A stretch of 64,000 nt of DNA from NCBI RefSeq assembly GCF_041397485.1, contig NZ_JAWKWO010000003.1, forward strand, positions 1-64,000, written 5' to 3'. This DNA comes from Zhengella sp020637775. Lineage in GTDB: Bacteria > Pseudomonadota > Alphaproteobacteria > Rhizobiales > Rhizobiaceae. Within the stretch, counting starts at the first letter, position 1, and each line of letters begins with the position of its first letter. The position numbers were made by a program, and so were the translations under genes. Positions 53,042 to 62,259 of the stretch are shown in pieces. The notes below the pieces were generated by a model. That model was not told where the DNA came from. It did not search any database and worked only from the letters and a program-made list of their open reading frames with translations.

Positions 53042-54442
53042 ATGTTCCTGTCGGTATTCGACCTGTTCAAGATCGGGCTTGGTCCGTCGAGTTCCCATAC
53101 GATGGGACCGATGAATGCGGCGCGGCGGTTCCTCGACGAGATACGCGATGATGCCTGGCCGCGGCCTGCCGGCGCGACGGTCACGCGGCTTTCAGCCAGC
53201 CTGCACGGCTCACTGGCCTTCACCGCCAAGGGCCATGCGACCGATCGCGCCGTCCTGCTGGGCCTCGACGGCCATACGCCCGCCGGCATCGACCCGGATG
53301 CGGCTGACAAGGCTGTCGCGCGCATTGCTGCGGAATGCATGGTCCGGCCGGCCGGGCATCCGGCCTATCGCTTCGATCCCGAGAACGACCTGGTCGTCGA
53401 CCGGCAGAACGCGCTGCCAGGCCATGCCAACGGCATGGCGTTCAGCGCGCATGACGAGGACGGCCGCGTCCTGCTTCGCCGGGTCTATTACTCGGTCGGC
53501 GGCGGATTCGTGGTCACCGAGGATGAACTGAACACGGTTCATGCCGGTCCTGGTCCGGAGGAGGGGCCGGGTTCGCCGTTTCCGTTCTCGAATGCCTCCG
53601 AAATGCTGGCGATGGCGCGAGAAAGCGGCCTGTCCATCGCCGCCATGAAGCGGGCCAATGAAGAAAAACGCATGGCGCGGCACGATCTGGATGACGGCCT
53701 TGACCGGATCTGGCATGCGATGGACGCCTGTATCGAGCGCGGACTGGCCGCCACCGGCGAACTGCCGGGCGGGCTGCGGGTGCGCCGCCGCGCGGCCGCC
53801 ATGCATGGGCGCCTGACCCAGCAAAGCCTGCTCAACAAGGCCGATCCAATGGCCGCAAATGACTGGTTGTCCGTCTATGCCATGGCGGTCAACGAGGAAA
53901 ACGCAGCGGGCGGCAAGGTGGTGACAGCGCCAACGAACGGGGCAGCGGGCGTCGTGCCCGCCGTGCTGAAATACGCGCTGCGGTTTCATGACGGCATGGA
54001 TCGCGCACAACGGCGGGAATTCCTCCTCACGGCAGCCGCAGTGGGCGGAATCATAAAACACAACGCCTCGATTTCTGGGGCCGAAGTGGGGTGCCAGGGC
54101 GAGGTCGGTTCTGCGTCAGCCATGGCCGCCGCCGGGCTTGCGGCGGTGATGGGCGGCACGCCGGAACAGGTGGAAAACGCCGCCGAAATCGCGCTGGAGC
54201 ATCATCTGGGCATGACCTGCGACCCGGTGGCCGGCCTTGTGCAGGTGCCATGCATCGAGCGCAATGCGCTGGGCGCCGTGAAGGCGGTGACCGCGGCGTC
54301 ACTGGCGCTGCATGGCGATGGCGCCCATATCGTCTCGCTCGACGCCTGTATCCGTACCATGGCGGAAACCGGCCGCGACATGGACAGCCGCTACAAGGAA
54401 ACGGCGCTTGGTGGTCTGGCAGTGAACGTACCGGAATGCTGA
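53042..54442 (+). CDS. sdaA: L-serine dehydratase, single-chain iron-sulfur type
   Basis: A 466-residue type 2 L-serine deaminase making pyruvate and ammonia. The N-terminal SVFDLFKIGLGPSSSHTMGP is the beta-domain signature. Cluster ligands are Cys351, Cys393 and Cys404 (GAEVGCQGEVGS, MTCDPVAGLVQVPC). The last residue is Cys466, which fits the tail-in-mouth mechanism described for the Legionella enzyme, where the C-terminal cysteine caps the cluster. The ATG at 53042 begins the family N-terminus. Confidence 0.95.
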   Translation: MFLSVFDLFKIGLGPSSSHTMGPMNAARRFLDEIRDDAWPRPAGATVTRLSASLHGSLAFTAKGHATDRAVLLGLDGHTPAGIDPDAADKAVARIAAECMVRPAGHPAYRFDPENDLVVDRQNALPGHANGMAFSAHDEDGRVLLRRVYYSVGGGFVVTEDELNTVHAGPGPEEGPGSPFPFSNASEMLAMARESGLSIAAMKRANEEKRMARHDLDDGLDRIWHAMDACIERGLAATGELPGGLRVRRRAAAMHGRLTQQSLLNKADPMAANDWLSVYAMAVNEENAAGGKVVTAPTNGAAGVVPAVLKYALRFHDGMDRAQRREFLLTAAAVGGIIKHNASISGAEVGCQGEVGSASAMAAAGLAAVMGGTPEQVENAAEIALEHHLGMTCDPVAGLVQVPCIERNALGAVKAVTAASLALHGDGAHIVSLDACIRTMAETGRDMDSRYKETALGGLAVNVPEC

Positions 54443-54508
54443 CGCGACCTGTGGAGAACATGCAAGCTGACGCTTGAAAGCGGAGCGGCGACCGATAGAT
54501 TGCCGGTC

Positions 54509-54940
54509 ATGACCCTGCACCTTATCAAATTGTCGGTTGGCACGGACAGCGTTGACGATCTGGAGCGCTGGATCGCGCATCGCTGCGCGCAGGCCAAGGC
54601 GGCCGGTCTGGGCGACAGGTACTGGCATACGACGCGGATGGTTCCGCGCCGGATACCGGACGTGCTCGATGGCGGTTCGATCTACTGGGTCATCAAGGGC
54701 ATGGTGCTTTGCCGTCAGACCATCCTCGACGTCGAAACATTCCAGGGCGAGGATGGCGTTCAGCGCTGCCGTCTTGTGCTGGAGCCGGCGCTCGTGCGCA
54801 CACGGCCGGTGCCCAAACGGCCGTTCCAGGGATGGCGCTATCTCAAGCCGGAAGACGCACCGGCGGACCTCTCCGGCAGCGCGGACGGCTCGCTGCCGGC
54901 CGATCTTGAGACGGAACTTTCCGAACTGGGGCTGTTATAG
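54509..54940 (+). CDS. DUF1489 protein
   Basis: A 143-residue protein starting MTLHLIKLSVGTDSVDDLER, the family N-terminus; an in-frame TTG at 54500 is a weaker choice. RYWHTTRMVPRRIPDVLDGGSIYWVIKG and LVRTRPVPKRPFQGWRYL are the family blocks. DUF1489 is typical of alphaproteobacteria and may bind nucleic acid; function is unknown. It lies between sdaA and the MipZ-type gene. Confidence 0.88.
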   Translation: MTLHLIKLSVGTDSVDDLERWIAHRCAQAKAAGLGDRYWHTTRMVPRRIPDVLDGGSIYWVIKGMVLCRQTILDVETFQGEDGVQRCRLVLEPALVRTRPVPKRPFQGWRYLKPEDAPADLSGSADGSLPADLETELSELGLL

Positions 54941-55084
54941 GAAGGCTGTTGCCAGGCCGCGGGACAGCGCGGGCCGGTTTACCACGTCGGCAAGAATCCA
55001 CTTCCGCAAGGGCATGAGGCTTGCAACCGGTTGCCCCACAAGGCAATCTTGCAATCGGGCACACGAAGTGCCGGGGAGCAAGCG

Positions 55085-56023
55085 ATGTTCATGTCTGCTT
55101 CGTCCAGGCCGAAGCCGGGAGGCGGCCGCAAGGCAGCCCATGTCATTGTCTGCGGCAATGAAAAGGGCGGATCGGGCAAATCGACCACCGCGATGCATGT
55201 CGCCATCGCTCTCCTGAAGGCCGGAAACAGGGTTGCCACCATCGACCTCGATGCGCGGCAACTGTCCCTTACACGCTACGTCGAAAACCGCCGGCGCTGG
55301 GCCGCCCGCTCCAGCCTCGCGCTGGAAATTCCGCGGCACTTCCATGTCCCGGCCGCGCGGCGCGCGATTGTTGCCGAGAGCGAGAACGCCGAAATGCGCG
55401 CCCTCATGGAGGGCCTTGCCGATGTCGAGCAGACACACGATTTCATCATCATCGACACGCCGGGATCGGACACTTACCTCAACCGGCTGGCGCACCGCAT
55501 CTGCGATACGCTGATAACGCCGATGAACGACAGCTTCGTTGATTTCGATGTCCTCGGGCGTATCGATCCCGTTTCGGACGATGTCGTGGATCTGTCACCC
55601 TATGCCCATTCGGTACGGGATGCGCGCCGGGAGCGCCGCGCCACGGACAACACGATCCTGGACTGGGTTGTCGTGCGCAACCGCATGGCGACGATATCGT
55701 CACGAAATGAGCTGAAGGTGGACAATGGCTTGCGCAAACTGGCCGCAAAGCTCGGGTTCCGCCTGGCCGATGGCATTTCGGAACGGGTGATTTTCAGGGA
55801 ATTCTTCCCGCTCGGCCTGACGGCGCTGGACGAACTGGATGATCGCGTGCTGGGAGCCCGTCCCACGCTCTCTCATCTGGCCGCACGCCAGGAAATCCGG
55901 CAACTCGTGGCAACGCTTCGCCTGCCGATCGGAGAGGAGGGGCTGCGCAGGGCCGACCGCAGGCGCCGTTTCATGGCACGCGCCAGCCAGCCGATCGCCA
56001 TGCCGGACATCTTTGCCGACTGA
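55085..56023 (+). CDS. mipZ: MipZ-type ParA ATPase, division-site positioning
   Basis: A 312-residue ParA-family ATPase with the deviant Walker A KGGSGKST in GNEKGGSGKSTTAMH, IDLDARQLSLTRYVENRR and IIIDTPGSDTYLNRLAH. These match MipZ, which forms a gradient from ParB-bound poles and blocks FtsZ assembly in alphaproteobacteria. The start MFMSASSRPK at 55085 has GGGGAGC before it; an earlier in-frame start is less likely. The final arginine-rich stretch is usual for the group. Confidence 0.88.
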   Translation: MFMSASSRPKPGGGRKAAHVIVCGNEKGGSGKSTTAMHVAIALLKAGNRVATIDLDARQLSLTRYVENRRRWAARSSLALEIPRHFHVPAARRAIVAESENAEMRALMEGLADVEQTHDFIIIDTPGSDTYLNRLAHRICDTLITPMNDSFVDFDVLGRIDPVSDDVVDLSPYAHSVRDARRERRATDNTILDWVVVRNRMATISSRNELKVDNGLRKLAAKLGFRLADGISERVIFREFFPLGLTALDELDDRVLGARPTLSHLAARQEIRQLVATLRLPIGEEGLRRADRRRRFMARASQPIAMPDIFAD

Positions 56024-56037
56024 CGCGGCGGCAGCCC

Positions 56038-56295
56038 TCAGCCCCGATAGTTGTAGCGAACCGCGACTGCGCCGCGAATGCCCTCGACGCGCAACCGCAC
56101 GGCGACCGGTTCGCGCGACTGGCGCAGGGCGCGCGCGCCATGGCAGATGAGGAGGCCGACAAGATCGCGCGTACGCAGACGTGTGGCCTTCCGGCCGGAG
56201 GCAAGGGCATCCCGCGCGGTGACGAGCGGATTTGCCGGCGTCAAGGCCTGTGCGGAAACCGATCCAGGCGCGGATACATGGTTCTGCTGTATCAT
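56038..56295 (-). CDS. Small hypothetical protein
   Basis: An 85-residue frame starting MIQQNHVSAPGSVSAQALTP, with GGGGA at eight bases. It is convergent with the MipZ-type gene. Composition is arginine- and alanine-rich with REPVAVRLRVEGIRGAVAVR near the end. No family is recognised; it could be an open frame by chance in GC-rich DNA. Confidence 0.4.
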   Translation of the reverse strand: MIQQNHVSAPGSVSAQALTPANPLVTARDALASGRKATRLRTRDLVGLLICHGARALRQSREPVAVRLRVEGIRGAVAVRYNYRG

Positions 56296-56383
56296 GACAT
56301 TTCCCCGAATTACGCATCTACAGAGCCCCGGAGAATGGGGCGACAAAGGTTTCTCTTCGGCCTGTCGGCCGGTGTGGGCGCTG

Positions 56384-57754
56384 CTATTGCTCTGTCGCGT
56401 AGCAGCTGATCTTGCGGCGCTTGAGCGACGAACAGGCCTTCCAGGCCGCATCCTTGCCTGCAAAGCCGCCAAAGCGGGCGCGATAGTAAAGGGTGCCGTC
56501 CTTTTCAAAGGTTGTCGTAAACCCTTCCGCACTTGCCAGAACCGCGCCGGCCTTCCCCTTGATCCGGTCGAGAAACTGCACGGCCTCATCGCGCGACGGC
56601 ATGGAAGCGACCTGTACCACCCAACCCGTCGCCGGCGGGACGGCCGCCGTCTTCACCGGGTCGACAAGCGGCGTCGACGACGCGCTCGCCACGGATGTCG
56701 TGGTGGCCACGGAAACCGGCTTGCTGGAAGGCACCGGAATGTCGGTGCGCGGCAGGGGCGGAATGCCGGCAACCTGTACCGGCGCAGCCTTGCCCCTGGC
56801 GACGAGATTTCCCCGGTCACGTGTGGAGGCCTTGGGCAGATAGGCGGCGATCAGCTTTTTCATCTGGGCGTTGCGGCTGGCACCGGTCCGGCCGCCCATG
56901 ACAACAGCGACGATGCTGCGCTTGCCGCTGCGTACGGACGATACCAGATTGAAGCCCGAGGCACGGGTATAGCCGGTCTTGATGCCGTCAACGCCGCGAA
57001 CCTTGCCCAGAAGGCGGTTGTGATTGCGGTAGCGGCGCTTGCCATAGGTGAAGACCCTGGTGGAGAAATAGCTGTAATATTGCGGGAAATGCTCGCGCAG
57101 GGCGATGCCCAGGCGGGCCATGTCACGCGCGGTGGTGACCTGCCGGGCATCGGGCAGGCCATGGGGATTGCGGAAAACCGTTCGGCTCATTCCGAGCGCA
57201 CGTGCCTTCGCGGTCATGATCTTGGCAAAGCCCGCTTCGGAACCGCCGAAATATTCACCGAGCGCTGATGCCACATCGTTGGCTGATTTCGTGACAAGCG
57301 CATAGATCGCGGATTCAAGGCTGATGGTCTGACCGGCGCGCAGGCCCAGTTTCGACGGCGGCCTTCCCGCCGCATAGGCGGAAACGGGGATGCGGGTCGA
57401 TTTGGAAACCTTGCCGGCCTTCAGCGCTTCGAAGGCGATGTAGAGGGTCATCATCTTGGTCAGCGAAGCCGGGTAGCGCAGGGAATCTGCGCTGGATTCG
57501 TAGAGGGTCTTGCCGGTGTTGGCGTCCACGACGATGCCGGCATATTTCGAGTTGGCAAGGCCCGGCGCCGCGCTGGCAAGCAGACCGGCAACCGAGAGGC
57601 CGGCAAGCGCGGCCAGGGACGTTTTTCGGGCGAGAGAGACAACGGACGCAAGGAATGCACGCAAGATCGCACCTGGATGGTTTGAGTTTCCTTTCAGGGA
57701 CGGCGGCTGCCGCCAGAACGGACAAATGCCATCTTGCGTCATCAGCGTTACCAA
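56384..57754 (-). CDS. D-alanyl-D-alanine carboxypeptidase with C-terminal SPOR domain
   Basis: A 456-residue class A low-molecular-weight PBP. Catalytic motifs are SLTK at residues 97-100, SAN at 157-159 and KTG at 259-261. A hydrophobic export signal lies near 46-66. A proline/serine linker (about 310-370) leads to a SPOR domain (about 372-455, GWVVQVASMPSRDEAV...) that binds denuded glycan at septa. The true start is uncertain: ATG 57754, ATG 57742 or TTG 57664 are possible. It trims pentapeptide stems. Confidence 0.9.
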   Translation of the reverse strand: MVTLMTQDGICPFWRQPPSLKGNSNHPGAILRAFLASVVSLARKTSLAALAGLSVAGLLASAAPGLANSKYAGIVVDANTGKTLYESSADSLRYPASLTKMMTLYIAFEALKAGKVSKSTRIPVSAYAAGRPPSKLGLRAGQTISLESAIYALVTKSANDVASALGEYFGGSEAGFAKIMTAKARALGMSRTVFRNPHGLPDARQVTTARDMARLGIALREHFPQYYSYFSTRVFTYGKRRYRNHNRLLGKVRGVDGIKTGYTRASGFNLVSSVRSGKRSIVAVVMGGRTGASRNAQMKKLIAAYLPKASTRDRGNLVARGKAAPVQVAGIPPLPRTDIPVPSSKPVSVATTTSVASASSTPLVDPVKTAAVPPATGWVVQVASMPSRDEAVQFLDRIKGKAGAVLASAEGFTTTFEKDGTLYYRARFGGFAGKDAAWKACSSLKRRKISCYATEQ

Positions 57755-57865
57755 TCCGTTTATGGTAAGCGAGGTGTGAATGCGATTTTTCGCACTTGCT
57801 TAATTGTTGACGAAATCATTAATAGAAACTGATCTATTCCACGCTTCTGAATTGCATCGGCCCGC

Positions 57866-57894
57866 TTGACATTTTGTGCGCTGCACACCAATAT
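57866..57894 (+). promoter_or_regulatory. Promoter of the phasin gene
   Basis: TTGACA (57866-57871) and CAATAT (57889-57894) are 17 bases apart. An inverted repeat TGTGC-GCT-GCACA lies in the spacer at 57875-57887, a good position for a repressor such as PhaR, which is known to bind TGC-rich sites ahead of phasin genes. Confidence 0.7.
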
Positions 57895-57941
57895 ATGTGC
57901 ATCGCAACAAGATGATCTTCCGTGATCGAAAGGCCCACCCG

Positions 57942-58271
57942 ATGATGAAGAATTTCGACGACATGAACGCCGCCTCCAAGGAAATGATGGACAATGGCCT
58001 GAAGTCCTATGCTTCCATGTCAAAGGCTTTCCAGAGCATCGCGACCGAGTCGGCCGAATATGCCAAGAAGTCCATGGAGATGGGCTCCGGCTATTTCGAG
58101 AAGCTCTCCGGCGTGAAGTCCATGGACAAGGCGATCGAGCTGCAGAGCGAATATGCCAAGAGCGCCTATGAGCAGTTCATGGCCCAGGCGACCAAGATGA
58201 GCGAGCTTTATGCCGATCTCGCCAAGGAAGCATACAAGCCGTTCGAATCGGCCATGACCAAGGCCAAGTGA
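57942..58271 (+). CDS. Phasin-family protein
   Basis: A 109-residue helical protein of the phasin_2 type, with FDDMNAASKEMMDNGLKSYA, ATESAEYAKKSMEMGSGYFE and ELQSEYAKSAYEQFMAQATK. Phasins coat polyhydroxyalkanoate granules. It has a strong sigma-70-type promoter and a probable PhaR operator, but no pha synthesis genes are in the window. ATG 57942 gives the compact family start; 57945 and 57912 are alternatives. A terminator follows. Confidence 0.85.
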   Translation: MMKNFDDMNAASKEMMDNGLKSYASMSKAFQSIATESAEYAKKSMEMGSGYFEKLSGVKSMDKAIELQSEYAKSAYEQFMAQATKMSELYADLAKEAYKPFESAMTKAK

Positions 58272-58311
58272 TCCGGCGGCCGGCCTCCGCCGGCATCCGA
58301 CAGCTTTCAGG

Positions 58312-58347
58312 CGGCCCCGTCGCGCATCGCGGCGGGGCCGTTTCGTT
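58312..58347 (+). terminator. Terminator after the phasin gene
   Basis: CGGCCCCG pairs with CGGGGCCG (58333-58340) around a 13-base loop, followed by TTTCGTT. It ends the phasin transcript before clpS. Confidence 0.65.
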
Positions 58348-58518
58348 GTGCCGTGGCGGGTTCCGTGAAATGGTCCGGCCGGCCCGGTGTGCAAAACTTG
58401 ATGCCGACAGCAATGCTGACCCTTGCAAGGCGCAGGGCAGGCCTTAAAATCTGTCTCAGGCAAACTACATGATAGCCGTGTGACAGGACAGAGAACGAAC
58501 CGGGCCCGAAAAGAAGCG

Positions 58519-58881
58519 ATGATGACGACAGCGGAAAGGCACTCGGTGAGGATGACGGCCGAAGACGGCGAAGGTAACGGAACGGGCCGCGGAACGTCCG
58601 TGATCACCCGGACCAAGCCGAAGACGAAGAAACCCAGTCTGTACAGGGTCTTGTTGCTCAATGACGATTACACGCCCATGGAGTTCGTCATCCACGTGCT
58701 AGAGCGGTTTTTTTTCAAGGATCGCGAAAACGCCACAAGGATCATGCTCCATGTGCACAATCACGGTGTCGGCGAATGCGGCGTCTACACCTACGAGGTG
58801 GCGGAGACCAAGGTGTCCCAGGTGATGGACTTCGCCCGCCAGCACCAGCATCCATTGCAATGCGTGATGGAGAAAAAGTGA
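58519..58881 (+). CDS. clpS: ClpA adaptor protein ClpS
   Basis: A 120-residue adaptor that delivers N-end rule substrates to ClpAP. The core starts at SLYRVLLLNDDYTPMEFVIHVLERFF and includes MLHVHNHGVGECGVYTYEVA with the N-degron pocket residues (Asp-Asp and His). An unstructured N-terminal extension of about 40 residues precedes it. ATG 58519 has AAGAAG upstream; ATG 58522 is an alternative. clpA starts seven bases after the stop. Confidence 0.95.
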   Translation: MMTTAERHSVRMTAEDGEGNGTGRGTSVITRTKPKTKKPSLYRVLLLNDDYTPMEFVIHVLERFFFKDRENATRIMLHVHNHGVGECGVYTYEVAETKVSQVMDFARQHQHPLQCVMEKK

Positions 58882-58888
58882 GGATTTC

Positions 58889-61366
58889 ATGCCGGCTTTC
58901 TCGCAAAGCCTCGAAAGAGCGCTGCACCAGGCCCTGACTTTCGCCAATGAGCGGCATCACGAATATGCGACCCTGGAGCATCTGCTCCTGGCGCTGCTCG
59001 AGGATCAGGATGCCGCGGCGGTGATGCGTGCCTGCAATGTCGATCTCGACGAGTTGCGCCGCACGATCACGCATTATCTCGATACCGAGCTCGACAATCT
59101 CGTGACGGGTTATGACGAGGATTCCAAGCCGACGGCCGGGTTCCAGCGTGTCATTCAGCGGGCCGTGATCCACGTCCAGTCCTCCGGACGGGAAGAGGTC
59201 TCGGGCGCAAACGTTCTCGTGGCGATTTTCGCCGAACGGGAGAGCCACGCCGCCTATTTCCTGCAGGAGCAGGAGATGACGCGTTACGACGCCGTCAACT
59301 ACATCTCGCACGGGATTGCCAAGCGCCCGGGCGCCAGCCAGGCACGTCCGCCGCGCGGCGCGGAAGAGGAGCAGAGCAATACCGCTTCCGGCAGCAGCGA
59401 CGAGGATGCCGGTGCCAAGAAGAAGCAGCAGGATGCGCTGAGCGCCTATTGCATCAACCTCAATGACAAGGCGCGGGCCGGCAAGATCGATCCGCTGATC
59501 GGGCGGTCGTCCGAGATCAGCCGCACGATCCAGGTTCTGTGCCGCCGGTCCAAGAACAATCCGCTTTATGTCGGCGATCCCGGCGTGGGCAAGACGGCCA
59601 TTGCCGAGGGGCTGGCCAAGCGGATCGTCGAGGGCGAGGTTCCGGAGGTTCTCAGGGACGCCACGATCTTCTCGCTCGATATGGGAACGCTGTTGGCAGG
59701 AACCCGCTATCGCGGCGATTTCGAGGAACGCCTCAAGCAGGTCGTGAAGGAACTGGAGAATTTCCCCGGCGCGGTCCTGTTCATCGACGAGATCCACACG
59801 GTGATCGGCGCTGGCGCGACGTCTGGCGGGGCCATGGATGCCTCCAACCTGCTCAAGCCGGCGCTTTCCTCCGGCGCGATCCGCTGCATCGGCTCGACGA
59901 CCTACAAGGAGTACCGCCAGTTCTTCGAAAAGGACCGCGCGCTTGTGCGCCGGTTCCAGAAGATCGACGTGAACGAACCCACGCTGGAAGACGCCATCGA
60001 GATCATGAAGGGGCTGAAGCCCTATTTCGAGGACTTCCACAAGGTCAAGTTTACAAATGACGCGATCAAGGCGGCGGTGGAACTGTCCGCGCGTTACATT
60101 TCCGACCGCAAGCTTCCTGACAAGGCGATCGACGTGATCGACGAGACAGGCGCTTCGCAAATGCTTCTGCCGGTTTCCAAGCGGCGCAAGCAGATCGGCG
60201 TCAAGGAAATCGAGGAAACGGTCGCCACGATGGCACGTATTCCGCCGAAATCGGTTTCGGCCGATGATGAAGCGGTTCTGGCCAGCCTGGAATCCAAGCT
60301 CAAGACCACGGTCTATGGCCAGGATCTGGCCATCGAGGCGCTAGCTTCCTCCATCAAGCTGGCGCGGGCCGGGCTGCGCGAGCCCGACAAGCCGATCGGC
60401 TGCTATCTCTTCTCCGGCCCGACAGGGGTCGGCAAGACGGAGGTGGCCAAGCAGCTTGCCTCTTCGCTCGGCGTGGAATTGCTGCGCTTCGACATGTCGG
60501 AATACATGGAAAGGCACACGGTCTCGCGGCTGATCGGGGCGCCTCCCGGCTATGTCGGCTTCGACCAGGGTGGTCTGTTGACCGACGGCGTGGACCAGCA
60601 TCCCCATTGCGTGCTGCTGCTCGACGAGATCGAAAAGGCGCATCCGGACCTGTTCAACATCCTTCTGCAGGTCATGGATCACGGCAAGCTGACCGACCAT
60701 AACGGCAAGAAGATCGATTTCCGCAACGTGATCCTGATCATGACGACCAATGCCGGCGCAGCCGACATGGCCAAGGCCGCGATCGGCTTTGGTTCGTCGA
60801 AGCGGGAAGGCGACGACATGGAGGCGATCAACAAGCTGTTCACGCCTGAATTCCGCAACCGTCTCGATTCGATCATCCCGTTCGGCTCCCTGCCGGTGCC
60901 GGTGATCCACAAGGTGGTGCAGAAATTCGTCATGCAGCTGGAAGCGCAGCTTTCGGAGCGGGGCGTCACATTCGACCTGACCCCGGACGCCATCGCCTGG
61001 CTGGCCGACAAGGGCTACGACGAACGCATGGGCGCGCGGCCGCTCGGCCGCGTCATCCAGGAGCACATCAAGAAGCCGCTGGCGGAAGAGGTGCTGTTCG
61101 GCAAGCTGAAAAAGGGCGGCACGGTGCGCGTATGCGTCGAGGAGAAGGATGACGGCAAGACCGGCCTGAAGCTGGAATCCATTGCCGACGACGTGCCGGT
61201 GAAGCCGAAAAAGGAAGATCCGGAAGGCAAGCCGAAGGCTGCGGACAAGCCGAAAGCGGTGAGGAAACCGCGCGCCAAGGCGGCCAAACCGGCCGAGAAG
61301 CCCGATGACGATACGCCGAAGTCCGCGCGCCGCTCCGGTGTTCCGCAAGTGCCGCGCAAAGACTGA
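58889..61366 (+). CDS. clpA: ATP-dependent Clp protease ATP-binding subunit ClpA
   Basis: An 825-residue AAA+ unfoldase that feeds ClpP. It has the Clp N domain (residues 1-145), a first AAA module with Walker A GDPGVGKT at 229-236, and a second with GPTGVGKT at 510-517 plus the ClpP-binding loop region. The tail of about 60 residues after 765 is lysine-, proline- and alanine-rich, longer than in E. coli ClpA. It follows clpS by seven bases, so the pair is coexpressed. Confidence 0.96.
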   Translation: MPAFSQSLERALHQALTFANERHHEYATLEHLLLALLEDQDAAAVMRACNVDLDELRRTITHYLDTELDNLVTGYDEDSKPTAGFQRVIQRAVIHVQSSGREEVSGANVLVAIFAERESHAAYFLQEQEMTRYDAVNYISHGIAKRPGASQARPPRGAEEEQSNTASGSSDEDAGAKKKQQDALSAYCINLNDKARAGKIDPLIGRSSEISRTIQVLCRRSKNNPLYVGDPGVGKTAIAEGLAKRIVEGEVPEVLRDATIFSLDMGTLLAGTRYRGDFEERLKQVVKELENFPGAVLFIDEIHTVIGAGATSGGAMDASNLLKPALSSGAIRCIGSTTYKEYRQFFEKDRALVRRFQKIDVNEPTLEDAIEIMKGLKPYFEDFHKVKFTNDAIKAAVELSARYISDRKLPDKAIDVIDETGASQMLLPVSKRRKQIGVKEIEETVATMARIPPKSVSADDEAVLASLESKLKTTVYGQDLAIEALASSIKLARAGLREPDKPIGCYLFSGPTGVGKTEVAKQLASSLGVELLRFDMSEYMERHTVSRLIGAPPGYVGFDQGGLLTDGVDQHPHCVLLLDEIEKAHPDLFNILLQVMDHGKLTDHNGKKIDFRNVILIMTTNAGAADMAKAAIGFGSSKREGDDMEAINKLFTPEFRNRLDSIIPFGSLPVPVIHKVVQKFVMQLEAQLSERGVTFDLTPDAIAWLADKGYDERMGARPLGRVIQEHIKKPLAEEVLFGKLKKGGTVRVCVEEKDDGKTGLKLESIADDVPVKPKKEDPEGKPKAADKPKAVRKPRAKAAKPAEKPDDDTPKSARRSGVPQVPRKD

Positions 61367-61390
61367 GCCGCACCGCTCACGAATCGGATT

Positions 61391-61421
61391 CCGGGCTGCC
61401 TTCGGGCGGCCCGTTTTCGTT
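61391..61421 (+). terminator. Intrinsic terminator after clpA
   Basis: CGGGCTGCC and GGCGGCCCG form a 9-bp stem with one G-T pair and a TTCG tetraloop, followed by TTTT and TTTTT runs. Confidence 0.85.
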
Positions 61422-61500
61422 TTTCCGGTGAAAGACGCTTGATCCGGAGAACAGGTTTTTTCGCATCGCACGGGCCGGGCGGGAATGCTATGCGCATGCC

Positions 61501-62259
61501 ATGACGACGCCATATCCTCCGACAACACGTGAACCGGTTGAACCGGGACAGACCGGTGCCTGGTTTCTTCGTGGTGCACGCACGGCCATCTCGCTGCCTG
61601 GCCTGTTGTTGTGCGGCGCCTTCATCGGTTTCGGCGCCATCGCCCGCGACACGGGCCTGAGTCTTGCCGAAGCGGCTTTCATGACCGCGATCATCTGGGC
61701 ATTGCCGGCTCAGATCGTGCTTCTCGGAGCCATGGCTTCCGGTGCATCCCTGCCTGCGGCGGCAATCGCGGTCACGCTGACATCGGTGCGACTGATGCCG
61801 ATGGTTGTGGCCATCGTACCGGAGATGCGGGCGGGCGGGACCCGGAACTGGGTGCTTTACCTGCTTTCGCATTTCGTCGCTGTCACGTCCTGGGTTCTGG
61901 CCATGGAGCGGTTTCGTCATGTGCCGCGCGCATTCCGCACAGCGTTCTATGGCGGAATCGGCTGCACGCTGGTCGCCGGCATGCTGCTTGTTCTGGTGGT
62001 CGTCTACGGAACAGCGGCGGCTTTGCCGCCGTTGGCGTCGGCAGCGCTCGTCTTCCTGACGCCGGCCTATTTCCTGTTCTCGCTCTGGTCGTCGGCGCGC
62101 GAGCGCGCGAGCCATGGAGCAATGATCGCAGGCATGGTCCTGGGGCCGGTCCTTCATCCGGTCCTGCCGGGCTTCGACCTGCTGGCGGCAGGTCTCATCG
62201 CAGGCCTCGGCGCTTTCGCCTTTCATGCCGCGACAACACGGACGCGGCGGGAGGAATGA
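61501..62259 (+). CDS. azlC: AzlC-family branched-chain amino acid exporter subunit
   Basis: A 252-residue membrane protein with seven or eight predicted helices. GLLLCGAFIGFGAIARDTGLSLAEA, ALPAQIVLLGAMASGASLP and TSVRLMPMVVAIVPEMR are AzlC hallmarks. AzlC works with AzlD as a two-subunit exporter of branched-chain amino acids or analogues. The azlD gene overlaps its stop by four bases. Confidence 0.9.
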   Translation: MTTPYPPTTREPVEPGQTGAWFLRGARTAISLPGLLLCGAFIGFGAIARDTGLSLAEAAFMTAIIWALPAQIVLLGAMASGASLPAAAIAVTLTSVRLMPMVVAIVPEMRAGGTRNWVLYLLSHFVAVTSWVLAMERFRHVPRAFRTAFYGGIGCTLVAGMLLVLVVVYGTAAALPPLASAALVFLTPAYFLFSLWSSARERASHGAMIAGMVLGPVLHPVLPGFDLLAAGLIAGLGAFAFHAATTRTRREE

